64,000 nt of DNA, from assembly GCA_035293945.1 (NCBI GenBank), contig DATGLV010000011.1, forward strand, positions 124,001 through 188,000, given 5' to 3'. The DNA comes from VAZQ01 sp035293945 (GTDB lineage: Bacteria > Pseudomonadota > Alphaproteobacteria > Rhizobiales > Xanthobacteraceae). The first letter of the stretch is position 1. Each line of letters starts with the position of its first letter. This document shows positions 9,601-16,395 of the stretch, piece by piece. The position numbers and the translations under genes are program-made. Below the pieces are notes generated by a model. The model ran no database searches. It had not been told where the DNA came from and saw nothing but the letters and a program-made list of their open reading frames with translations.

Positions 9601-9658
9601 CGTGCCCGCTCAGCTACCGACTCTGCCGGCCGACAGCCGCGTCGAGGCGCAATCCTAG
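6623..9658 (+). CDS. ndvB: NdvB-like cyclic beta-(1,3),(1,6)-glucan synthase: GH17 domain fused to GT2 glycosyltransferase
   Basis: About 1011 aa. Domain order: N-terminal signal anchor (MRSVAAVVALIVCVHAGLW), GH17-type domain (about residues 30-420) with VGNE and VAEFGWPSAG, two membrane helices (about 430-500), then a GT2 domain from about 540 carrying HVPAYRE, the DAD metal motif (about 635), CEDTD (about 723) and QKQRYRW (about 763), and C-terminal membrane helices. This is the processive synthase layout of Bradyrhizobium NdvB, which builds cyclic glucans from UDP-glucose at the inner membrane. I start at the ATG at 6623; a TTG at 6593 is less likely. Unusual: about 120 extra hydrophilic residues (about 7042-7425) interrupt the GH17 domain right after VGNE (see findings). 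Confidence 0.87.
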   Translation: MRSVAAVVALIVCVHAGLWTLLQRQQAVPDSDGPLASISYTPYSYSRNQHPEDGPPPTADHIREELKLLAPYARAIRTYSSTGGVEQVPGIAQELGLKVAVGIWLDDRAARDGKEIQAAIDLARHYTNVTAIYVGNETIKTRSLAEVAEIRVGSGDRIDTIKLSDLPFDEQALRAQAESTIDMSALRTEAERKKASLGPRGEGTSLKTILDDLKQDKLNSVVDQLKSAQIDAALRKEASSRKQALDQSAGPKKSFEDVLDDLKVEKSVEAQIAILKWVKRHSPVPVTSGQIWSDWRDHPELTSAVDFVAAHILPYWEGASASQAVGWGITHYEELRRDFPGKRIVVAEFGWPSAGYNYHDSEPGRVEQATVLRDFTARAEALGIDYNVIEAFDQPWKINEGSVGGYWGVFDASGQAKFAWTGLVSNPDYWKVAGLAVLLGLLLSLPILAKPRATAGEAATLAVAANGVGAWFAVVFAFWSGHYFVLGSAFAFLLGATLLVPLVCIALARVEEIAAVAFGHGPRRLITGPLPTPAPEGFAPKVSIHVPAYREPPEMLKATLDAVARLQYPNFECVVVINNTPDPACWQPIAEHCRTLGERFKFINAEKLEGFKAGALRLALAHTAPDASIIGIIDADYVVHPDWLKDLVPVFADQKVGLVQAPQDHRDSERTLMHHAMNGEYAGFFNVGMVMRNEKNAIIAHGTMCLMRRSAMDEAGGWSSDTICEDTDLGLSILERGWHIHYTNRRYGHGLLPDTFEAYKKQRYRWAYGGFQILKKHWRQLLPQARHLTPEQKREFALGWLNWLGAESLGVAVAILNLCWVPVVAFAGIAIPDKILTLPILGAFAVSFTHFIALYRLRVPIPIRQMVGSLFAAMSVQWTVARAVAYGIWTESAPFMRTAKGGTTRKGPDFPAFWEGVMAALLLIGAALVVETNNVQITELNVFAAVLVVQSLPFLAAVAIALVEGSRFNEFAYWRSIEAKVTGKLPRPAATTDVPAQLPTLPADSRVEAQS
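7042..7425 (+). repeat. Coding insert in ndvB-like gene containing two diverged repeats of about 48 residues
   Basis: Compared with the ndvC-like paralogue, about 120 residues are added between VGNE and VPVT. Within them, ALRTEAERKKAS ... ILDDLKQDK and ALRKEASSRKQA ... VLDDLKVEK are repeat units about 146 nt apart (starting near 7167 and 7313). They are charged and helix-forming in appearance. Confidence 0.65.
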
Positions 9659-9711
9659 TCTAACGCGATTCCGCGGAAGTCGCGGCTATTGAGCGCGCCG
9701 AGCATCACTCG

Positions 9712-10884
9712 TCAGTCGCGCAGCGCCGTTTCCACAAGCTTTACCCAATATGAAGTCCCGACCGGGATCACCTCGTCGTTGAAGTCATAGGCCGGGTGAT
9801 GCAGGCCAGCACTGTCGCCGTTGCCGACGAAGATGAAAGCTCCCGGCCGCGCGTCCAGCATGAATGAGAAATCCTCCGCCCCCATGACCGGGGCGGTGTT
9901 GTCGTCGACGCGCTCGCGCCCGACTACGTCGGCGGCGACGGCGGTCGCGAGCTCTGTCTGCCGCGGATGGTTGCGCGTCACCGGATAGTCACGCTTGTAG
10001 GTGAAGGTGGCCTTGGCGCCATAAAGGCGAGCCGTGCCTTCGATCACCTCGCGCAAGCGCTGCTCGAGCAGGTCGCGCACTTGGCTGTTGAGGCTACGCG
10101 CGGTGCCGCGCAGGAACGCGGTCTGCGGGATCACGTTGTCGGTCGAGCCGGCCTGAAACATGCAGATCGAGACGACCGCCGATTGCAGCGGGTCGACGTT
10201 GCGGGCGACAATCGACTGGATTTGGTTGATCATCTGGGCGCCGACCAGAACGGAATCGACGGTGAGATGCGGCCGCGCCGCGTGACCGCCGTGACCCTCG
10301 ATCTGAATCGTCAGCCGGTCGGCCGACGCCATCAGCGGGCCGGGACGGATCGCGAATTGTCCCACCGGCAGCCCCGGATAATTGTGCATCCCGTAGACTT
10401 CCTCGATGCCAAACCGCTCCATCAGCCCGTCCTGCACCATGGCCTTGCCGCCCGCACCGCCCTCCTCCGCCGGCTGGAAGATCACGACCGCGGTCCCGGC
10501 GAAATTGCGCGTCTCGGCGAGGTAGCGCGCGGCACCGAGCAGCATCGCGGTGTGCCCGTCATGACCGCAGGCGTGCATCTTGCCCGGCACAGTGGACTTG
10601 TAGGGAACGTCGTTTGCCTCCTCGATGGGCAGCGCATCCATGTCGGCCCGCAGCCCGATCACCCTGCGCGCCGCGTCGGCACCCTTCCCGCCCCGGATGA
10701 CCGCCACAACTCCGGTCCGCCCGATCCCCGTCACCACCTCGTCACAGCCGAAGCTCTTGAGCTTATCGGCGACCGCACCCGCCGTCCGGTGGACGTCGTA
10801 GAGCAGCTCAGGATGGGCGTGGAAATCCCTACGCCAAGCGGTGATATCGCCATGCAGGTCGGCGATACGATTGACGATCGGCAT
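9712..10884 (-). CDS. M20 family metallo-amidohydrolase (hippurate hydrolase / N-acyl-amino acid amidohydrolase type)
   Basis: A cytosolic binuclear-metal peptidase-family enzyme of 390 aa that cleaves N-acyl or amide bonds of amino acids; the exact substrate cannot be read from sequence. Motifs: RRDFHAHPEL near the N-terminus, GLRADMDALPI, MHACGHDGHTAMLLGAA (metal ligands), FQPAEEGGAGG, the dimerisation domain with GHGGHAARPH, and C-terminal MGAEDFSFML and LHHPAYDF. All are in the order expected of the M20D group. The ATG at 10884 has GGAG about 9 nt upstream and is preferred to an earlier start ten codons upstream. It stands alone, convergent with ndvB. Confidence 0.92.
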   Translation of the reverse strand: MPIVNRIADLHGDITAWRRDFHAHPELLYDVHRTAGAVADKLKSFGCDEVVTGIGRTGVVAVIRGGKGADAARRVIGLRADMDALPIEEANDVPYKSTVPGKMHACGHDGHTAMLLGAARYLAETRNFAGTAVVIFQPAEEGGAGGKAMVQDGLMERFGIEEVYGMHNYPGLPVGQFAIRPGPLMASADRLTIQIEGHGGHAARPHLTVDSVLVGAQMINQIQSIVARNVDPLQSAVVSICMFQAGSTDNVIPQTAFLRGTARSLNSQVRDLLEQRLREVIEGTARLYGAKATFTYKRDYPVTRNHPRQTELATAVAADVVGRERVDDNTAPVMGAEDFSFMLDARPGAFIFVGNGDSAGLHHPAYDFNDEVIPVGTSYWVKLVETALRD

Positions 10885-11270
10885 CGGCTGAGCTCCGCTC
10901 CTGGTCACGCGCAAATCGAATAAGGCCTACAGAAAACGATCCGACTGCAAGCCCGTTCGAGCTTGAACTATAGGCCGGCACGGATCGTTTGGACAGATTG
11001 CTCCTGCAATGATCGGCACATGGCCCTTGCGAACGCATTCCCTCCTCTCCCTTCGCCTGGCCGCCGCCCTGTGATCGGATCGACCGAAAACTGGGCAACA
11101 GCAGCAAGCCACCCCTATCCCAACCGATTGCGCAGGGCCAAAGCTCCAAATTGATAAATTGATGCGGATCAACCGGTATTTTGCTAAAGCAGGCTCCCTG
11201 AAACAGCCTGCCCCCCTTTTACAGCACCGCGTCACCTCGACCATTCGCGCAAGCAGGAGTTCCGCGGAAC
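10885..11270. other. 386-nt divergent intergenic region with FNR-type box
   Basis: No gene seen. It contains a perfect FNR/FixK-type palindrome at 11159-11172 and AT-rich sequence around it. It lies between the divergent amidohydrolase and the coiled-coil membrane protein. Confidence 0.6.
11159..11172. promoter_or_regulatory. FNR/FixK-type box (TTGATGCGGATCAA)
   Basis: Matches TTGAT-N4-ATCAA exactly, the consensus for CRP/FNR-family oxygen-responsive regulators (FNR, FixK, AadR). It is 98 nt upstream of the forward gene start at 11271 and about 275 nt from the amidohydrolase start. A class II arrangement would place the forward start site near 11207. Confidence 0.6.
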
Positions 11271-12269
11271 ATGCGCATCGTCATTCTCGTCTGCAGCGCT
11301 CTTTTGGCATTGGGCGCGGGTTTCCAAGTGTACTCCTCGGACTATTCGCCCAGCTCACTTCTTGGATTGCTGCAGTCGCAGCCGCTGCCGCAGAAGCTAG
11401 CCTGGGCCGTCATTATCGTCACACCATTCGGGCTGTTCGCCGCCGCCCTCTGGGAAAGCGCCCGTCTCGAGCAGCAGCGCAAGGCCAATGATGTCTGGGA
11501 GACGCGCTTCCGCGGCGCGCAGAAGGCCGTCGAGGAGCTCGATGATGCCGAAAAGGATATCGACCGGGCCACCAGCATGCTGGAGCGCAGCGACCCGGAA
11601 GACGCCATGGCCATGCTGCAGCGCCGGTTGCTCGAGGCCGAGCGCTCGGTGCATCTGCAGCAAAGCCGCAACGAGAAGGAAGGTCTGCTGGCTCGTATCG
11701 ATTTGGCCCGCCAGCAACAACAGGTGTTACGCGAGCGGCTCGGCGACACCATAGAGAAGCGGCGAATGATCGAGCCGCTCTTGATCGAGCTGCAAAACTC
11801 GCAGGAGGTGATCGAGAAGAGCCTCGGCGGCCTCAAGGCCGACGATCTGAACGACCGTCTGCAAGGACTGATGCAATCTACGGAGCGGATGAAGACTCGT
11901 TGCGGAGAGATCGAGCGGATGATGGTGATGTTCCTCCAGCTCAAGGCGGACCTCGATTCCCTGAAGAGCCGCGTTGCACCACTCGAGGACAGCCAAAGCG
12001 GAGTCAAGAGCGTCGTCAACGCGCTGCACGACGTCCGTGAACACCTGTCGCTTGCCCTCGAGCGGCTGGATCATGACGGCGAGGCGACGCTCGCCGAGCG
12101 CGCGGCGCGATTTGCCGAGAGCAAGCAGATATTCGACGATCGCCTGCGTAGTCTGCTCGAGCAGTTCTCCAAGCTCGACGGGCTCAACAAGGACATCCGT
12201 GGGTTATTCGCCCGGCTGCGCGGCGAGATCGAGGCGCAGATGGTTACCTATGATCGTCATCCGCAATGA
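11271..12269 (+). CDS. Membrane-anchored long coiled-coil protein, unknown function
   Basis: A 332-aa protein. Two N-terminal hydrophobic segments (MRIVILVCSALLALGAGF; LAWAVIIVTPFGLFAAALW) precede roughly 250 residues of almost uninterrupted coiled coil rich in Leu, Glu, Arg and Gln, with heptad-like stretches such as LLIELQNSQEVIEKSL and RMMVMFLQLKADLDSLKSR. No catalytic motif is visible. A structural or scaffolding role at the inner membrane is inference. It is followed after 35 nt by a small secreted protein on the same strand, probably in one transcript. An FNR-type box lies upstream. Confidence 0.75.
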   Translation: MRIVILVCSALLALGAGFQVYSSDYSPSSLLGLLQSQPLPQKLAWAVIIVTPFGLFAAALWESARLEQQRKANDVWETRFRGAQKAVEELDDAEKDIDRATSMLERSDPEDAMAMLQRRLLEAERSVHLQQSRNEKEGLLARIDLARQQQQVLRERLGDTIEKRRMIEPLLIELQNSQEVIEKSLGGLKADDLNDRLQGLMQSTERMKTRCGEIERMMVMFLQLKADLDSLKSRVAPLEDSQSGVKSVVNALHDVREHLSLALERLDHDGEATLAERAARFAESKQIFDDRLRSLLEQFSKLDGLNKDIRGLFARLRGEIEAQMVTYDRHPQ

Positions 12270-12304
12270 CGGCCGCTCGGACCGGTAGAGATCAGGAGTA
12301 GACC

Positions 12305-12754
12305 ATGCGGAGCACAATCGTCTGGGCGGCACTTGTTTTGCTGGTGCCTACCTTCGCCCATTCTCAATCCGCGACCGACGCGATGCAGGATTTCGGCCTG
12401 CTGGGAACATGGGCCGGAGCATGCAGCGACGAGGCGAGCCCCACCAACAATTATGCGACCTATCTGGTGACGTCCTCGGGCAGCCTGCAGTTGAGGTACC
12501 GGTCTGGCACCGACGACGAGGACAACATCGTCTACGATATCAGCGCCGTGAAACGTGTGGGTCCCGACAAGCTCTCGCTCCGGCAGGTTCTCACCAGCAA
12601 CAATCGTGTCGCTCTCGACATCGTGCTGCTCAAGGAGAACGGCAAGACCCGCATCTGGTCGTCCCTGTTCCCGGACGGGACCGCGCTGGTCGAGGACGGG
12701 GTCATGACCTCGACGAGCGGTCAGGAGACCCGCTGGATGACGCGCTGCCCCTGA
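12305..12754 (+). CDS. Small secreted protein, unknown function
   Basis: 149 aa with a clear signal peptide (MRSTIVWAALVLLVPTFAHSQ). The mature part begins with GLLGTWAGAC and continues with alternating beta-strand-like segments ending in RWMTRC. The two Cys residues could form one disulfide. The GxW start followed by beta-rich sequence is lipocalin-like, but I do not assign a family. CAGGAG just upstream of the ATG supports the start. It follows the coiled-coil membrane protein by 35 nt and is probably co-transcribed. Confidence 0.7.
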   Translation: MRSTIVWAALVLLVPTFAHSQSATDAMQDFGLLGTWAGACSDEASPTNNYATYLVTSSGSLQLRYRSGTDDEDNIVYDISAVKRVGPDKLSLRQVLTSNNRVALDIVLLKENGKTRIWSSLFPDGTALVEDGVMTSTSGQETRWMTRCP

Positions 12755-12783
12755 GAACGTCACACGCCGAACCGCTCCTCGTT

Positions 12784-12820
12784 GCAATCGGCGCTTGCCA
12801 TGACCAGCCATCGTGCTATG
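12784..12820 (+). promoter_or_regulatory. Promoter-like block before tRNA-Lys copy 1
   Basis: GCAATCGGCGCTTGCCA (12784-12800) followed by TGCTATG (12814-12820). The same block occurs before the second tRNA-Lys at 13946-13981. TTGCCA and GCTAT resemble -35 and -10 elements, though the spacing is short. Confidence 0.45.
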
Positions 12821-12867
12821 GGACCCACCGCATCGGTGGCGCGCCAGCCACCGATGTGGAACTGCGT

Positions 12868-12943
12868 GAGCCCGTAGCTCAGCCGGTAGAGCACGTGACT
12901 TTTAATCACGGGGTCGTGGGTTCGAGCCCCACCGGGCTCACCA
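12868..12943 (+). tRNA. tRNA-Lys (anticodon TTT), copy 1
   Basis: 76 nt folding as a complete cloverleaf. Acceptor stem GAGCCCG pairs with CGGGCTC, the D-arm is GCTC/GAGC, the anticodon arm is CGTGA-CTTTTAA-TCACG with anticodon TTT, the T-arm is GTGGG-TTCGAGC-CCCAC, and the CCA end is encoded. It is identical over all 76 nt to the tRNA at 14020-14095. Confidence 0.97.
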
Positions 12944-13030
12944 ATATCATCAACAGCTTGTGCGGGGCCGAGCCGCCTACCTTTCGGCCGATATTGGTAG
13001 CAAACGGCCGGACAGGATTGCGGGCGGTTG

Positions 13031-13867
13031 ATGAGCGATGTGGTCATCATTGGGGCCGGCGGAGTTATTGCTCCTTTGCTGGCCGAGCAACTGACGGAGC
13101 GAGGCGCCGCAGGGATCTGCTACAGTCGCCGGGCCCCGTTGCCGGCGCGCGGCAATTTCACCATTCGCGACTTTTCCCATATCCGGTCGGACTGCCCGAT
13201 CGATGCCATCGTCATCTCGCCGTTACCGATCGGCGAGTTGGCGCGGTTGTTGCCCGAATTGCCGCGGCCGCGCCATGTCATTGCGATGAGCTCGAGCCAA
13301 TTCACCTCCCGACACATGATCGAGCCCCTAGAGGCATCAGTACGCGAATTTTGCGAATCCGCCGGCACCGCCTGGACCATCCTTAGGCCAACAATGATAT
13401 ATTTTCCTCCCATCGACCGAAACGTCACCGCCCTTGCCAGGATTATTCGCCGGTTTCGTTTCTTTCCCTTTTGGGGCCGGATGACCGGACTGCGTCAGCC
13501 GGTCCATGCGGAAGATATCGCCGTGGCCGTGGCGCAGGTGATGGGCTCGGAACAGGCCAAAGGCGCGGTGCTTGCGCTGCCAGGCGGAGAGACTCTGACG
13601 TTCCGCAGCATGGTGGAACGCATCTTTCGCGCTCTCGAGCTACCCCCGATCATGGTGCCCATGCCGCGCCTTCTCCTCAATTTTGCGCTCCGCGCCTATC
13701 TGACAGCGCGACCTTCCGTCATTGCCGCCAGCGGGCTTCCAGAGGATACTGTCGATCGCGTTATAGCGCAGATGAACCACGACATGGTGCTCGACGCCGC
13801 GCCGGCCCATGCGGCGTTCGGTTATAGCGCTCGGCCATTCGCGCCGGCATTTCCAAAATCGTTCTGA
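13031..13867 (+). CDS. NAD(P)-binding SDR-type epimerase/reductase family protein
   Basis: About 278 aa. The N-terminus (MSDVVIIGAGGVIAPLL) is an extended or atypical SDR dinucleotide-binding fold with GAGGVI as glycine motif. HVIAMSSSQFTS and WTILRPTMIYFP resemble the Ser-strand and the RPxxIY region of NDUFA9-like and nucleoside-diphosphate-sugar epimerase families. The usual YxxxK is not obvious. The substrate is unknown. The ATG at 13031 directly follows an in-frame TTG; I take the ATG. It is the only gene between two identical tRNA-Lys genes, so the unit may have arisen by duplication or insertion. Confidence 0.8.
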   Translation: MSDVVIIGAGGVIAPLLAEQLTERGAAGICYSRRAPLPARGNFTIRDFSHIRSDCPIDAIVISPLPIGELARLLPELPRPRHVIAMSSSQFTSRHMIEPLEASVREFCESAGTAWTILRPTMIYFPPIDRNVTALARIIRRFRFFPFWGRMTGLRQPVHAEDIAVAVAQVMGSEQAKGAVLALPGGETLTFRSMVERIFRALELPPIMVPMPRLLLNFALRAYLTARPSVIAASGLPEDTVDRVIAQMNHDMVLDAAPAHAAFGYSARPFAPAFPKSF

Positions 13868-13945
13868 GGAAGTGGTCGCTCGCTTGGGCTGGTCAAGCCG
13901 TCGCCCGGAAGGCCGGCGTGCTTGGAGACGCCACCTCGTCAGCGC

Positions 13946-13981
13946 GCAATCGGCGCTTGCCAACATCAGCCGTCATGCTAT
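13946..13981 (+). promoter_or_regulatory. Promoter-like block before tRNA-Lys copy 2
   Basis: The 17-nt stretch GCAATCGGCGCTTGCCA (13946-13962) is identical to that before copy 1 and is followed by TGCTAT (13976-13981) at the same spacing. The similarity shows that the duplication included upstream control sequence. Confidence 0.45.
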
Positions 13982-14019
13982 TGCACCCGCCGATCGACAG
14001 AGCGCCGTTGATGCGAGAT

Positions 14020-14095
14020 GAGCCCGTAGCTCAGCCGGTAGAGCACGTGACTTTTAATCACGGGGTCGTGGGTTCGAGCCCCACCGGGCTCACCA
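14020..14095 (+). tRNA. tRNA-Lys (anticodon TTT), copy 2
   Basis: Identical in all 76 positions to the tRNA at 12868-12943, including the encoded CCA. It lies 1152 nt downstream of copy 1, with the SDR-type gene between. There is no sign of an integrase or prophage after it. Confidence 0.97.
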
Positions 14096-14196
14096 GCAAA
14101 ATCTTGCGCTAAGACGATCGGTCCGCGCCCAGCCGGCGAGGCCCCCTCACGCCGCCGTCGTACCGCCCACCGAAGCGCCTTTGACCTGACGGATGA

Positions 14197-15066
14197 CTAT
14201 TTGATGATTTTCCAGTTGCCGTAGTAGATGAACTTGACGTTCCGTGTCAGGTAACGGACGGTCGCGACCACTCCCGACATGACGGCCGGAAACGGCGACG
14301 GGCGAATGATGTCGACGAACAGACAATAGCGCGGCTCCTCAGTCTCGTTGACGGATAGGTGCAGCAGCGTATCGTCGAATATGAACAGCTTGTTCTCCCG
14401 CCAGCAGCTGGTAGTGCCGCCAACGACGATGTAAGCAGAATTGTCCTTCATGTCATTGAGGTTGTAGAGGACGCGCAGCGACGCCCGCATATAGCCGAAG
14501 TGCTTGGAAGTGGTTACACGGCGGTTGAAGACCGATACACCGATGGTCTTGACGTACTTCCAGGGCCGGTGAAACGCGGGAACATTGAGCGATGTTTCGA
14601 TGTTTGCGCCATACCAGCGGAAGAAGAACATCGTGCGCTGATTTTCCTTTGAGCGTTCCTGCAGCTGGCGGACGAGGTCCGCGTCATTTGCCGCCTGGAT
14701 CAATCGCTTTATCTCGTCCTGGTGAGCCGGCGGCAAATCCGCCAACTGATAGACTCCCTTGTTAACGTAGGGCAGCGACAGCAGATCGAGCAGGCAATTG
14801 AACGGCGATACCAGCCACGTGCCGACGCCATTGCCGAGGAAATAGCGCCGAAGCGTCTCCGCAGTCAGCGGACGATTGCGGCTCACGTCGTAAGCGCCGC
14901 AGATTGCGTAGAACAGCATGATCTTTGGAAACAAAAGCGCGAGCGGTGCCAGGACGCAGAGCGGAAACAGCACACGCCGCAGCGCATACTTCCAGATCCT
15001 GGTGAACAGCTGTCGTCCGGTCAGCCCCGCGGAGGGCGTTACTGCTTCGGTGGGCGTCACGTTCAT
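14197..15066 (-). CDS. Aspartyl/asparaginyl beta-hydroxylase family protein (LpxO-like) with altered metal site
   Basis: 289 aa. A hydrophobic N-terminal segment (about 32-58) ends in AYDVSRN, as in membrane-bound LpxO-like lipid A hydroxylases. The double-stranded beta-helix core includes CWRENKLFIFDDTLLHLSVN and PRYCLFVDIIRP, where His236 and Arg246 match the distal metal His and 2-oxoglutarate Arg. The first metal His is expected within an RYHLGL-type motif; here the aligned residues are RVLYNL (198-203), so Leu200 replaces His. This alignment is from memory of LpxO. The protein may be inactive, or use another ligand. A 12-bp inverted repeat lies just upstream. Confidence 0.75.
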   Translation of the reverse strand: MNVTPTEAVTPSAGLTGRQLFTRIWKYALRRVLFPLCVLAPLALLFPKIMLFYAICGAYDVSRNRPLTAETLRRYFLGNGVGTWLVSPFNCLLDLLSLPYVNKGVYQLADLPPAHQDEIKRLIQAANDADLVRQLQERSKENQRTMFFFRWYGANIETSLNVPAFHRPWKYVKTIGVSVFNRRVTTSKHFGYMRASLRVLYNLNDMKDNSAYIVVGGTTSCWRENKLFIFDDTLLHLSVNETEEPRYCLFVDIIRPSPFPAVMSGVVATVRYLTRNVKFIYYGNWKIIK

Positions 15067-15109
15067 ATCACGTTGTCGCAGGGTTATTCCGCTCGTTGGA
15101 GATTAGTGT

Positions 15110-15134
15110 CGCCGATTTGAAGTTCCCGCTACGT
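15110..15134 (-). repeat. 25-nt repeat, copy 2 (first copy at 500-524)
   Basis: The reverse complement matches 500-524 at 23 of 25 positions. It lies 44 nt upstream of the LpxO-like start and reads in the direction of that gene. Part of it (CGATTTGAAGTT, 15113-15124) pairs perfectly with AACTTCAAATCG at 15156-15167. Confidence 0.6.
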
Positions 15135-15352
15135 GCACCGAAAGCTCATTCAGAAAACTTCAAATCGAAAACGGCACCAGAATAGAAGCATACACTTGTT
15201 AGTGCTCCTTTGCGTCCGAATTCCGTGCCAACGGGTGCCGCGATCTATTACCTGAGTTCGGGAGCGGGGCACTAGGCGTATCCTCGCGCCGAAAACCGGC
15301 AGATCCACGGCAGCAGCGCTGGCGTTCCTCAAATCGGTCCGCGATCACCGCT

Positions 15353-15388
15353 TCGGGGGCTTGATCTCGGTCAAAGCGCAGCCCCCGA
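15353..15388. promoter_or_regulatory. FNR/FixK-type box within a GC-rich inverted repeat
   Basis: TTGATCTCGGTCAA (15361-15374) fits TTGAY-N4-RTCAA. It is bordered by TCGGGGGC (15353-15360) and GCCCCCGA (15381-15388), a perfect 8-bp inverted repeat. TAGCTAT-like sequence near 15398 is suitably placed for a -10 element. No gene starts nearby on the forward strand. Confidence 0.5.
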
Positions 15389-15872
15389 GGACCGCTCTAG
15401 CTATTCGTCGTCTTCAACCGGAACACTTGGCCGCGACAACCCCGAGCTCAGGGCCTTTTTTGCCCGGCGCGGTTTACAGACGCCGATGTTCGCGCTGTAT
15501 CTCCGTCCGGCCAGATGAGCGCTCTCGGCGGCAGCAGCTGCGGCATATTTTCGCCCCCCGAGGCGGGCTCCATCGAATGCCGAGTTTCAATATTCTGGCT
15601 CTGTACGCGGCCCGGGAGTCTCTCCTGGCATGAGTAGGAGCGTCGCGTACCTGCCGGCGTGTTACGGTTAGCCCCTTGAAGAGCACGCCGGCAGCCGCCG
15701 GGAGCGTCGTTCTCGCTAGATCGCGCCAGAACGCGGTGAAGCTTGAGACCCGGACTAGCGCGTGGCTTGCCTCCTCTACTTTGCAGATCTGAACATTCTC
15801 GCTGCTCTCGCGTTATTTGCTGGACGGCCCCTGATTTCGGCCGAGCAAACGCAAGATCATGGAGATCAGCCA

Positions 15873-16313
15873 ATGAGGCATGTCCTGTTAGCAACGAGCG
15901 CAGCCCTGCTTTTGGGGCTCGCTACAGTCGGCTCCGCAGTCAGCGCCGGAAAGGGCGGCGGTGGGGGCGGCGGAGGCGGAGGTGGTGGGGGCGGAGGCGG
16001 CGGTGGAATCTCGCGAGGTGGTGGGGGCGGAGGAGGTCCTGGCTTCGGCGGCGGGTCGATGGCCCGCGGCGGACCTTCCAATAACTTTAGCGCCGGACCT
16101 TCACGCAATTTCTTCGGCGGCGATTTCCGCGGCGATCGCGGCGACCGTGGTGACCGTGACCGCTTCCGTGAGGGCCGCGATTTCGGATTCGGGTTCGGCT
16201 TCTATCCGGGCTACGATTATTACGCTTACGATTATGGGGATGACTGCTACCAGTGGCGCCGCGTCCGTACCCCCTACGGCTGGCATTGGGCGCGCGTGTG
16301 GGTTTGCTATTGA
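15873..16313 (+). CDS. Secreted glycine-rich protein with Tyr/Trp-rich C-terminus
   Basis: 146 aa. A signal peptide (MRHVLLATSAALLLGLATVGSAVSA) is followed by an almost pure glycine run (about residues 28-60), a GDRGDRGDRDRF repeat, and an aromatic tail (FYPGYDYYAYDYGDDC, WRRVRTPYGWHWARVWVCY). Two Cys residues near the end may pair. Gly-rich exported proteins of this type are common and unassigned in Hyphomicrobiales; surface or matrix association is a guess. GGAG upstream of the ATG at 15873 decides the start. The glycine run is encoded by GGT/GGG/GGC repeats that could slip in replication. Confidence 0.75.
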   Translation: MRHVLLATSAALLLGLATVGSAVSAGKGGGGGGGGGGGGGGGGGGISRGGGGGGGPGFGGGSMARGGPSNNFSAGPSRNFFGGDFRGDRGDRGDRDRFREGRDFGFGFGFYPGYDYYAYDYGDDCYQWRRVRTPYGWHWARVWVCY

Positions 16314-16395
16314 GCCCAGAGCCAATCCCCTGATCGGAGCCCTGCCCGGGGTCGCCCCCGAATAACCACAGGGGCTCCCAGGCGGCGTGCGCTGG

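Larger units (their letters stand above)
15067..15872. other. 806-nt region without a convincing gene
   Basis: Open frames here have no recognisable product, no good ribosome site and unremarkable composition. The region does hold a 25-nt repeat with a 12-bp inverted repeat (15110-15167) and an FNR/FixK-type box inside an 8-bp inverted repeat (15353-15388). It may be a gene remnant or a long regulatory region. Confidence 0.6.

Noticed and set aside
12868..14095. tRNA-targeted genomic island or prophage
   Set aside because: The two tRNA-Lys copies enclose just one ordinary gene; no integrase, phage or conjugation gene is nearby.
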